Source: JBOHHM01 sp050725495
GTDB lineage: Bacteria > Pseudomonadota > Gammaproteobacteria > Burkholderiales > Burkholderiaceae_C
Length of the DNA stretch: 13,692 nt
NCBI GenBank assembly: GCA_050725495.1
Contig: JBOHHM010000080.1
Coordinates: 1 to 13,692 of the forward strand
Reading direction: 5' to 3'
Shown here: one piece after another, positions 1-11,348 of the stretch
Position numbering within the stretch: position 1 is the stretch's first letter
Layout: every line of letters starts with the position of its first letter
Notes under the pieces: model-generated
What the model was told of the DNA's origin: nothing
Seen by the model: only the letters and a program-made list of their open reading frames with translations
The model's database searches: none
Program-made: the position numbers and the translations under genes

Positions 1-1
1 G

Positions 2-394
2 GCGCTCGAAGCGCTCGCCAGCTCGTTGACCGTGCTGGCCGAGCCGGTCGCGCTGGAGCAGATCATCCACAACCTGCTGATGAATGCACTGCAGGCCCTG
101 GAGCAGGTGCCCGCCGCGGAGCGCAGCCTGCGAGTGGCCCTGGCCCAAGCCGATGGCCAGGGCGTGTTGACGGTCAGCGACAGCGGACCCGGCATCCCGG
201 CCGAGCTGCTGCCGCGCATCTTCGAGCCCTTTTTCAGCACGCGCAGCGACGGCCTGGGCCTGGGCCTGAGCCTGTGCGAAACCCTGGCCACCAGCATGGG
301 CGGCACGCTGAGCGCAGCCTCGCAGGCGCCGCGCGGCGCGCAGTTCCGCCTGTCGCTGCCGCTCGCATCAACGCCCGATGGGAGCGCGCCTTGA
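2..394 (+). CDS. Sensor histidine kinase, C-terminal HATPase_c domain (5' partial)
   Basis: This is the 3' end of a two-component sensor kinase; its start lies before the window. The visible 130 or so residues are a GHKL ATP-binding domain. An N box (IIHNLLMNALQAL) is followed by the G1 box DSGPGIP, the F box FEPFFSTR and the G2 box GLGLGLSL. These bind ATP-Mg for autophosphorylation of a histidine in the missing DHp domain. The short stretch between F and G2 boxes and the wording of the motifs resemble kinases of the NtrB/DctB group, but the sensor part is not visible, so the signal cannot be named. The stop is at 392-394. No response regulator follows, so its partner is either upstream or was lost with the material missing at the junction after the stop. 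The family call is safe; the pathway is unknown. Confidence 0.9.
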   Translation, partial: ALEALASSLTVLAEPVALEQIIHNLLMNALQALEQVPAAERSLRVALAQADGQGVLTVSDSGPGIPAELLPRIFEPFFSTRSDGLGLGLSLCETLATSMGGTLSAASQAPRGAQFRLSLPLASTPDGSAP

Positions 395-395
395 G

Positions 396-419
396 CGCCG
401 CCGGGCCGCCCCAAGGCGC
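396..419 (+). repeat. Dispersed repeat copy A, directly after the kinase stop
   Basis: This 24-nt segment, with core GGGCCGCCCCAAGGCGC, matches the reverse complement of 4799-4822 at 23 of 24 positions (one C/T difference). It begins two bases after the histidine kinase stop codon. The other copy lies in a repeat-rich linker inside uvrA, in opposite orientation. A shared match of this length at two unrelated places, both next to palindromes, marks it as a dispersed element rather than coding sequence. Confidence 0.7.
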
Positions 420-449
420 GAAGGCCCCCGAGGGGCTGAGTCCCGCGGC

Positions 450-507
450 TCCCAGCCTGCCTGCGCAGGCTGGGACGGGGCGAAGAGCCGCTGCCTCTGG
501 CAGCGGC
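450..507. repeat. Two adjacent perfect hairpins at the kinase/uvrA junction
   Basis: Two perfect inverted repeats lie close together. TCCCAGCCTG (450-459) pairs with CAGGCTGGGA (466-475) across a 6-nt loop. GCCGCTGCC (487-495) pairs with GGCAGCGGC (499-507) across a 3-nt TCT loop. Neither is followed by a T run, so an intrinsic terminator is unlikely. With the repeat at 396-419 they fill the gap between the kinase stop and the first recognisable UvrA residues (about 550). They look like intergenic palindromic elements. Confidence 0.65.
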
Positions 508-528
508 CTGACCAGCGAAGCACACTCA

Positions 529-5970
<5,442 letters not shown>

Positions 5971-6014
5971 GGCCTTGGCTGACACCGAGGCGACTGCCCA
6001 TCGGGTGATTCCTG

Positions 6015-6064
6015 ATTGATTTATCGCGCTTGTCCCCGTCCAATGGGTGCTATTCGCTATCAAT
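6015..6064. repeat. Intergenic repeat of the GCTATCAA-ended type upstream of tctC
   Basis: The 109-bp gap after uvrA contains ATTGAT (6015-6020) and its inverted partner ATCAAT (6059-6064). They enclose GCGCTTGTCC...CCAATGGGTGC and end in GCTATCAAT. Its ends resemble the segments at 10987-11040 and 13191-13203, which share a GC(T/G)ATCAA end. I recall similar elements as abundant in Comamonadaceae; this was not checked. No sigma-70 promoter stands out here, so the repeat occupies most of the leader of the downstream gene. Confidence 0.5.
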
Positions 6065-6065
6065 T

Positions 6066-6071
6066 AAGGAG
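6066..6071 (+). promoter_or_regulatory. Ribosome binding site of the Bug-family gene
   Basis: AAGGAG lies 8 nt before ATG 6080, a near-ideal Shine-Dalgarno. It fixes the start over the in-frame alternatives and supports the N-terminal signal peptide. Confidence 0.8.
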
Positions 6072-6079
6072 CACATCGC

Positions 6080-7066
6080 ATGCAACGCCGCCTTCTGGTC
6101 CAGCTCGCCACCGCCTCACTCGCTGCCCCGGCCTTCACGGCTCGCGCCCAGGCTCCTTCGACAAGCTCAGGACAGGTTTTCCCGACCCGACCGATCAAGC
6201 TGCTCGTCGCCTTCCCGGCCGGCGGGCCGACCGACATCACGATGCGCGCCTTGGCCGAAAACGCCTCGAAAATCCTGGGCCAGCCCGTGATCGTCGAAAA
6301 CAAGCCCGGCGCCGGCGGCACGCTGCCGGCGCAGGCGCTGCAGACCGCGGCGCCCGATGGCTACACCCTCGCGCAGATCCCGCTGGGCGTGTTCCGCCTG
6401 CCCTACACGACCAAAATCAATTGGGACCCGGTCAAGGACATCGCCTATGTGCTCAATGTCACGGGCTACGCCTTCGGCCTCGTGGTGCCGGCCGATTCGC
6501 CGCTCAAGAGCTGGACCCACTTTGTCGCCTGGGCCAAGGCCAACCCCGGCAAGCTCACTTACGGTTCCACCGGCACGCTGACCAGCCCGCACCTGACCAT
6601 GGAGCTGATCGCGCAGAAGCTCGGCCTGCAGTTGCTGCATGTGCCCTACAAGGGCAGCGCCGACCTGATGCAGGCGCTGCTCGGTGGCCAGCTCATGGCC
6701 GGCGCCGATTCCACCGGCTTCGCACCGCAGGTCGAGGCCGGCAAGCTGCGCGTGCTCAACACCTGGGGCGAGCAGCGCCTGGCCAAGTTTCCCGATGCGC
6801 CCACGCTCAAGGAGCTGGGGCTGGACCTGGTGCAGAACTCGCCGTTCGGCATCGGAGCGCCCAAGGGCACGCCGGCGGCCGTCGTGCGGCGCCTGCACGA
6901 CGCCTTCAAGCAGGCGCTGGAGCAGGACAGCTACAAGACCGCGCTGGCGCGCTACGACATGGTGCCGATGTACATGGGCTCGGCCCAGTACCTGAAGTTT
7001 GCGCAGGATACCTTTGCGCGCGAAAAGGCGCTGGTGGAGAAGCTCGGGCTTGCGAAACCGCAGTAG
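6080..7066 (+). CDS. Bug/TctC-family periplasmic solute-binding protein
   Basis: This is a tripartite tricarboxylate transporter receptor-type protein of 328 residues, normal for the family, which binds small carboxylates or related compounds in the periplasm. Residues 1-25 form a signal peptide (RR pair, hydrophobic core, ARAQA). The mature part starts with FPTRPIKLLVAFPAGGPTD, the classic Bug opening, followed by VENKPGAGG, then YGSTGTLTSPHL and VPYKGSADLMQALLGGQ ligand-loop motifs, and a C-terminal FAREKALVEKLGL helix. A repeat-derived PSTSSGQ insert sits right at the cleavage region. It is an orphan: no tctA or tctB membrane genes are near, as is usual for the many Bug paralogues of Burkholderiales. 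The ligand cannot be told from sequence. The gene follows uvrA by 109 bp with its own ribosome binding site and is probably independently transcribed. Confidence 0.92.
   Translation: MQRRLLVQLATASLAAPAFTARAQAPSTSSGQVFPTRPIKLLVAFPAGGPTDITMRALAENASKILGQPVIVENKPGAGGTLPAQALQTAAPDGYTLAQIPLGVFRLPYTTKINWDPVKDIAYVLNVTGYAFGLVVPADSPLKSWTHFVAWAKANPGKLTYGSTGTLTSPHLTMELIAQKLGLQLLHVPYKGSADLMQALLGGQLMAGADSTGFAPQVEAGKLRVLNTWGEQRLAKFPDAPTLKELGLDLVQNSPFGIGAPKGTPAAVVRRLHDAFKQALEQDSYKTALARYDMVPMYMGSAQYLKFAQDTFAREKALVEKLGLAKPQ
6155..6176. repeat. CTTCGACAAGCTCAGGACAG repeat inside the Bug gene
   Basis: This 22-nt element (core TTCGACAAGCTCAGGACAG) is one I recognise from memory as a widespread dispersed repeat, often mistranslated as FDKLRTG. 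Here it is read as PSTSSGQ, residues 26-32, between the signal-peptide end and the conserved mature start. The frame is preserved. Confidence 0.6.
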
Positions 7067-7216
7067 TGCTGCCCGGGGTGGCGAGCTTGAGCGCCTGACT
7101 TGGAGGTTCACCTCTGATGAAACGACCCGTTGGAGTCAACGTCAGCCACCGCGTCGATGCCGTACATTGCTCGTCGGCACAAGGTTGTCGCCGCAATCCC
7201 ATACACAGAGTCCTTG

Positions 7217-8023
7217 ATGCGTACAGTATTCATGTTGCTGATGGTCTGGTTCGCCAGTTTCAGCGCTCCAGCAGGGTCGACTCCGGCGAGCCTGTTCATT
7301 GAAGACTTGACCTGGGTCGAAGTACGCGATGCCGTGCGCGCCGGCAAAACCACGGTGCTCATTCCCGTGGGAGGAACTGAACAGAACGGTCCTCACATGG
7401 CGCTGGGCAAGCACAACACGCGGGTCAAAGCGCTGGCGGGCAAGATAGCGGCATCACTCGGCGACGCCCTGGTGGCGCCGGTCGTGGCCTATGTACCCGA
7501 AGGTGGCATCGCACCACCGACGGGACATATGCGCTTTGCCGGGACCATCTCGGTGCCCGATGGCGCCTTCCGAGGCATACTGGATGCGGCTGCGCGCAGC
7601 CTCAAGCAGCATGGCTTTCTGGATATCGTGCTGATCGGAGATCATGGTGGGTATCAATCACAGCTCAGCGCCGTAGCGACGGGTCTGAAGCGCGATTGGG
7701 CAGCCACCCCTGCGCGGGCCCACTACATTGCCGACTACTATCAAGCGATGGCAATCGACTACCCGCAGCTGCTGCGAGCCAAGGGCTTGAGTGACATGCA
7801 AGTCGGCACGCACGCAGGCGCCGCCGATACATCGCTGATGCTGGCCATCGACAGCACTCTGGTCAGGCCGGATCAAATGCCCGATGATCCGCGCAGCGGG
7901 CCGGCCAACGGGGTGACCGGCGATCCCCGAAAATCCAGCGCTGCCTTGGGCCAATTGGGAGTCGATTTGATCGTGACCAAGACGGCAGCAGCCATCCGCA
8001 GGGCGCTGGCCCGACCGAAGTAA
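7217..8023 (+). CDS. Creatininase-family (creatinine amidohydrolase-like) secreted protein
   Basis: A 268-residue protein with the creatininase fold, a metal-dependent amidohydrolase family. ATG 7217 is chosen because it yields a signal peptide (MRTVFMLLMVWFASFSAPAG); upstream starts would add an unconserved tail. The ribosome binding site is poor. Family landmarks are LIPVGGTEQNGPHMALGKHN (residues 49-67), PEGGIAPPTGHMRF, LIGDHGGYQ (near 140-147) and THAGAADTSLML (near 198-208). The metal-ligand pattern differs from classical creatininase. STEQHGPHLPLGTD becomes TEQNGPHMALGKH, so the usual His and Asp ligands are Asn57 and His66. NGHGGN becomes GDHGGY, and HAGE becomes HAGA. It may be a distinct subfamily with altered metal binding. 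The substrate is unknown, and creatinine is not implied. The gene precedes the beta-propeller gene by 53 bp and is probably co-transcribed with it. Confidence 0.8.
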   Translation: MRTVFMLLMVWFASFSAPAGSTPASLFIEDLTWVEVRDAVRAGKTTVLIPVGGTEQNGPHMALGKHNTRVKALAGKIAASLGDALVAPVVAYVPEGGIAPPTGHMRFAGTISVPDGAFRGILDAAARSLKQHGFLDIVLIGDHGGYQSQLSAVATGLKRDWAATPARAHYIADYYQAMAIDYPQLLRAKGLSDMQVGTHAGAADTSLMLAIDSTLVRPDQMPDDPRSGPANGVTGDPRKSSAALGQLGVDLIVTKTAAAIRRALARPK

Positions 8024-8076
8024 ATGTGGCAGCTTCGTCCAACCAGCTGACAACTCCGAATGTGGGGACACCGGCC

Positions 8077-9390
8077 ATGCGAAAGAACCGTACCGTCGTC
8101 GCTACCAGCCTATTCACCGTACTGGGCTTGGTGGGCTGGTGGGTCGCGGCCCAGAGCGCTGTCAAGTCCGGGCCGCCTGTCGCTGCGGCCCAGGCGTCGG
8201 CGCAGGCATCCGAGGTCGTGACTGTGCCAGGAATGCCGAGCGTGGCTGACCCGCACAACCTTTACAGCGAAGTCACAGCCAACCGCATGAGCCCTGCTGT
8301 CGCGGGGTCGCTGGAGCGCGTGTACGTGCCCAATCGTGGCGCCAACACGGTGTCGGTCATCGACCCCGCCACGCTCCAAGTGATCGATACGTACAAAGTA
8401 GGGGTCCACCCGCAGCATGTGGTCCCGTCGTGGGATTTGAAGACCTTGTGGGTCGCCAACAATGCGGAGGGGCGAACCGATGGCAGCCTGACCCCGATCG
8501 ATCCGAAAACCGGCAAGCCCGGCCCCTCGATTCCTGTCGATGATCCGTACAACCTGTACTGGTCCCCGGACGGCAAGTCCGCCATCGTGGTCGCCGAGGC
8601 CTACAAACGCCTGGATTTTCGGGACCCGCACACGATGAAACTCCAGTACTCGATTCCCACCCCAAAGTGCGCGGGGATCAATCATGCCGACTTCTCGATC
8701 GACGGGAGATTTGCCCTGTTTGCCTGCGAGTTCAACGGCTCCGTCACCAAGATCGATCTGGTCAACCGGAGAGTGATCGGCACGCTCAAGCTGAGCCAGT
8801 ATTTCGACCGGCCCGATGCCTTGGCTGCCATTGCGAAGCCGGGCAAGAAGCCCAAATACATTCCTGATCCGGGTCAAGTCGGTGGTGAAATCTGCACGAC
8901 ACCGGGCATGCCTCAGGACGTCCGCGCGTCACCGGACGGGAAGCTGTTTTACGTGGCCGACATGATGGCCGACGGCGTGCATGTGGTCGATGGCGAGTCG
9001 TTCAAGCAGACCGGCTTTATCGCCACCGATGTCGGCGCGCACGGCCTCTACCCCAGTCGAGACGGCAAGAGTCTGTATGTGGCCAACCGGGGCAGCAACA
9101 AGATCCGCGGCACGCCCGGGGGCAAAGGCAGCATCTCGGTGATTGACTTCGCCACGCGCTCCGTTGTCAAGAAGTGGCCGATTCCGGGTGGTGGCAGTCC
9201 GGACATGGGCAATGTCAGCGCGGATGGGAAGCATCTGTGGCTGTCGGGCCGGTTTGACGACACGGTGTACCGAATTGACACCAGCTCGGGCAGCGTAGAC
9301 AGGATCAAGGTCGGCCGTGAACCGCATGGATTGACCGTGTGGCCGCAGCCGGGCCGATATTCCCTCGGGCATACGGGCAACTTGCGTTGA
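8077..9390 (+). CDS. Exported YVTN/YncE-type beta-propeller protein
   Basis: A 437-residue protein. An N-terminal hydrophobic segment (VVATSLFTVLGLVGWWVAA) acts as a signal peptide or anchor, and an Ala/Gln-rich linker precedes the propeller. Repeated blades read VYVPNRGANTVSVIDPATLQVI, LWVANNAEG, LYVANRGSNK and HLWLSGRFDDTVYRIDTSSG, the YVTN pattern of a seven-bladed propeller with recurrent SPDGK/SADGK turns. Three cysteines (in PKCAGI, FACEF and EICTT) could form a disulfide. Such proteins are extracytoplasmic; many are of unknown function. I chose ATG 8077, preceded by GGGGA at 8064-8068 (8 nt spacing), over GTG 8026, which lies three bases after the upstream stop. That closeness to the creatininase gene suggests one transcription unit and a shared role, but nothing here identifies the substrate. 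Confidence 0.82.
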   Translation: MRKNRTVVATSLFTVLGLVGWWVAAQSAVKSGPPVAAAQASAQASEVVTVPGMPSVADPHNLYSEVTANRMSPAVAGSLERVYVPNRGANTVSVIDPATLQVIDTYKVGVHPQHVVPSWDLKTLWVANNAEGRTDGSLTPIDPKTGKPGPSIPVDDPYNLYWSPDGKSAIVVAEAYKRLDFRDPHTMKLQYSIPTPKCAGINHADFSIDGRFALFACEFNGSVTKIDLVNRRVIGTLKLSQYFDRPDALAAIAKPGKKPKYIPDPGQVGGEICTTPGMPQDVRASPDGKLFYVADMMADGVHVVDGESFKQTGFIATDVGAHGLYPSRDGKSLYVANRGSNKIRGTPGGKGSISVIDFATRSVVKKWPIPGGGSPDMGNVSADGKHLWLSGRFDDTVYRIDTSSGSVDRIKVGREPHGLTVWPQPGRYSLGHTGNLR

Positions 9391-9638
9391 ACCCGCGGTC
9401 AGGCATTGCGCCATCCTTGTGCGGATGCGACTCAGGCCGCGTCGACCGGCGCGTGCCGACCCGTACCCATCGGTGGCGAGCGGTTTCGACTCGCTCCATG
9501 GCGGCCATTGCGACCCCAAAGAATTTCCGATGCAAGCGCCTGCCTCGGCGACAGTATTTGGCCGAGTCGATCAACGGCCGCCGACCAACAGCGGCAAGTC
9601 GGTGGCTCCGGTCCCTTGAGCGGGAGATGTAGAGAGTT
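9391..9638. other. Intergenic gap before the L,D-transpeptidase gene
   Basis: About 250 bp without a recognisable gene. Short open frames cross it but none has a plausible start or familiar motif. No clear intrinsic terminator or consensus promoter is visible. The gap suggests that the transpeptidase gene is not in the same operon as the beta-propeller. Confidence 0.4.
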
Positions 9639-10145
9639 GTGGGAAAGCCATCAGTGGACACCGAAGTAGTCGTGAGCATTCGTCGACAGCGGCTCTGCCT
9701 TTACCGCCAAGGTGAACTTGTGCGGGAGTTCGTGGTATCGACAGCCAAGAATGGAGTGGGAGAGCAGGAGGGAAGTGGTTGTACGCCCAGGGGAGCGCAC
9801 GTGGTGCGGGCCAAGATAGGCACAGGCTGTGCCGAGGGGACCGTCTTCGTGGGCCGTAGACCGACCGCACAGATGTTCTCTCCCAAACTGGCGCAGGAAC
9901 ATCCGCAAAGGGACTGGATACTTACCCGCATCCTCTGGCTGTCTGGCCGCGAGCCAGGCAGGAACCGCTTTGGCTCAGTCGATACGTTGCGCAGGTACAT
10001 CTATATCCACGGATGCCCCGACGGTTTGCCAATGGGAATCCCCGCATCGCATGGTTGCATCCGAATGAGAAATGCAGACGTCGTCGAGCTGTTTGATTCG
10101 GTACAGGTCGGAACGCCCGTTCGCATTGAGGCGGAACCCTTCTGA
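9639..10145 (+). CDS. Small L,D-transpeptidase (YkuD domain)
   Basis: A 168-residue YkuD-fold protein. These enzymes use a catalytic cysteine to form 3-3 peptidoglycan crosslinks or attach proteins to peptidoglycan. The active-site block is complete: IHG (His124), then ASHGCIRMRN with Ser137, His138, Gly139, Cys140 and Arg142. Upstream are the family signatures VSIRRQRLCLYRQGELVREFVVSTAKNG and GCTPRG. The protein is essentially the bare catalytic domain, with no LysM or SH3 module. No signal peptide is seen from GTG 9639 nor from the alternative GTG 9654, which has GGAAAG 6 nt upstream. That is odd for an enzyme acting in the periplasm, though single-domain relatives like this are known. The start is uncertain. 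The gene ends 28 bp before an inositol-phosphatase remnant. Confidence 0.85.
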   Translation: MGKPSVDTEVVVSIRRQRLCLYRQGELVREFVVSTAKNGVGEQEGSGCTPRGAHVVRAKIGTGCAEGTVFVGRRPTAQMFSPKLAQEHPQRDWILTRILWLSGREPGRNRFGSVDTLRRYIYIHGCPDGLPMGIPASHGCIRMRNADVVELFDSVQVGTPVRIEAEPF

Positions 10146-10173
10146 CTCAACGCTCCGCAAGCCTGTCGAGCAG

Positions 10174-10438
10174 CTCCGCGCTACGCGTAGATGTGCGGCT
10201 CAGGAATACCGGCTGGCCGCCGCATGCCATGTGCTGTTCTACAACAAGCCGATGCCGTGGGACCACGCCGCGGGTTGGCTGCTGCACGGCGAAGCGGGGG
10301 ATACAGCGCGTATTGTGACGGCGTGGCCTATTTGCCCACCCATACAACGGAGGGCTCATTTGCGCTCCCGATGAAGCCCGCTGGCATCAGGTGCGCGCGG
10401 CACTGCTGGGGTCATCCGTCGAAGAACCACAGCGGTGA
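10174..10438 (+). pseudogene. Frameshifted C-terminal remnant of an inositol-monophosphatase-family gene
   Basis: Three successive reading frames together spell the C-terminus of an inositol monophosphatase/FIG-superfamily phosphatase. Frame one reads RCAAQEYRLAAACHVLFYNK then PMPWDHAAGWLLHGEAG, where PWDHAAG is the metal-binding WD-x-AAG motif. Near 10299 one base seems missing from a G run, and the next frame reads YSAYCDGVAYLPTHTTEG. Near 10355 a second shift leads to GGLICAPDEARWHQVRAALLG and a stop at 10436-10438. Only roughly the last 85 residues of a normal gene of about 260 survive, and the 5' part is not in the window. It is broken by two frameshifts and a 5' truncation, so it is not functional. 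It begins 28 bp after the L,D-transpeptidase stop, which suggests that the upstream block replaced the rest of the gene. Confidence 0.75.
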
Positions 10439-10473
10439 GCGCTCGTGGTCATCGCGGAAGTTGATGAGCGCCC

Positions 10474-11307
10474 CTATCGCACCACCATCAGCGCCTGCGC
10501 CAGCTCGGCAAAACCGGCGCCGCGCTCGGCGGCCGTGATATAGCGTGGCCGGTGCCGCAGCTCGGCTTCGAAGCGCCGGATGTTGGTCACGCCGACGCTG
10601 TGCGGGAAATGCTCGAACATCCGCTGGTCGTTGGGCGAGTCGCCGACATAGACCCAGCGCTCGATCTCGGCATCCAGCGCGCGCCCGAGCAGTTCGCTCA
10701 GGATCCAGCGCGCGCCGGCGAGCTTGTCGTGCTCGCCATACCAGCCGTTGATGTGGATCGAGCTGACGGTCGCGTTCATGCCTTCGGAGCGCATCAGCTG
10801 CACCACCTGCGCGATCCGCTCGGGCGGCAGCTCGGTGCGCTCGCTGTGGTCGATTGCGATATCGGTTTCGCGGCCGGGCGAGTCCTCGGCCAGCCGGCTG
10901 CCCGGCACCTCGCGCAGCACGCGCTGCGCGACCCGCTGCATGCGCGCGAAGTTGGCCGCGCGCGTGGCGGCGTCCTGTTGATACAGTTTTGATAGCGCCT
11001 CACGCCCGACCGATGCGGGCCCAGCGGCTCTTTTGATCGCTACCGCGCCATTTTGGCGAAACAGGGCTACCGCGCCGTTTTCGGCGACGATCGCATCGAG
11101 CGGCCAGCTCGCGGCAAACGGTTCGCTCCAGCCCAGGGGTCGGCCCGTGATCGCGATCACAGGCAGGCCGGCCGCCTTCAACTCGGCCAGCGCCTGCAGC
11201 GCCTCGGGCGTGATCGCACCCTCGGTCGTCAGCGTGTCGTCGATGTCGGTGAACACGCCGACAATCTGGCGTCGCTCTGCTGCAGGCCAGCGGGACAGGG
11301 GCTGCAT
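10474..11307 (-). CDS. HAD-superfamily phosphatase (Cof / mannosyl-3-phosphoglycerate phosphatase-like)
   Basis: A 277-residue HAD hydrolase of the type IIB cap class, which dephosphorylates sugar phosphates or related small molecules in the cytoplasm through an aspartyl-phosphate. Motif I is FTDIDDTLT (nucleophile Asp21, acid/base Asp23). Motif II is the Thr of ITGR (53-56), motif III Lys195 in HDKLAGARWIL, and motif IV VGDSPND (Asp223, Asp227). The substrate is unknown; mannosyl-3-phosphoglycerate is only the nearest named family. An odd segment, residues 86-108, includes a second NGAVA and IKRAAGPASVGREALS encoded by a dispersed repeat, placed after the conserved AENGA. It starts 41 bp after prfC on the same strand, so co-transcription is likely, although no strong ribosome binding site is seen before ATG 11307. 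Confidence 0.87.
   Translation of the reverse strand: MQPLSRWPAAERRQIVGVFTDIDDTLTTEGAITPEALQALAELKAAGLPVIAITGRPLGWSEPFAASWPLDAIVAENGAVALFRQNGAVAIKRAAGPASVGREALSKLYQQDAATRAANFARMQRVAQRVLREVPGSRLAEDSPGRETDIAIDHSERTELPPERIAQVVQLMRSEGMNATVSSIHINGWYGEHDKLAGARWILSELLGRALDAEIERWVYVGDSPNDQRMFEHFPHSVGVTNIRRFEAELRHRPRYITAAERGAGFAELAQALMVVR
10987..11040. repeat. Dispersed GCTATCAAAA-type repeat inside the HAD phosphatase gene
   Basis: On the minus strand it starts GCGATCAAAAGAGCCGC, contains GCCCG...CGGGC (arms 11016-11020 and 11004-11008) and ends GAGGCGCTATCAAAA. Its GCGATCAAAAGAG end matches GCTATCAAAAGAG at 13191-13203 at 12 of 13 positions. It keeps the phosphatase frame open. Just outside it, GCTACCGCGCC occurs twice (11039 and 11066), which duplicates NGAVA in the protein. 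Confidence 0.6.
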
Positions 11308-11348
11308 CGCCAGGCGCAGTTCGACCCGCTCAGTGCGAACGGCTTCGA

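Noticed and set aside
7101..7116. GAGGTTCACCTC palindrome as an operator
   Set aside because: The symmetry is only 5 bp per arm and overlaps a ribosome-binding-like GGAGG. It is too short to claim a regulator site.
7117..7302. 61-codon frame with GGAGG 10 nt before its ATG
   Set aside because: It overlaps the start of the creatininase gene and has no recognisable motif. The ribosome-binding-like GGAGG alone is not enough, though a leader peptide cannot be excluded.
10191..10538. 115-codon open frame on the plus strand
   Set aside because: Only its middle (YSAYCDGVAYLPTHT) is meaningful, as one frame of the inositol-phosphatase remnant. The 3' part runs antisense into the HAD phosphatase gene.
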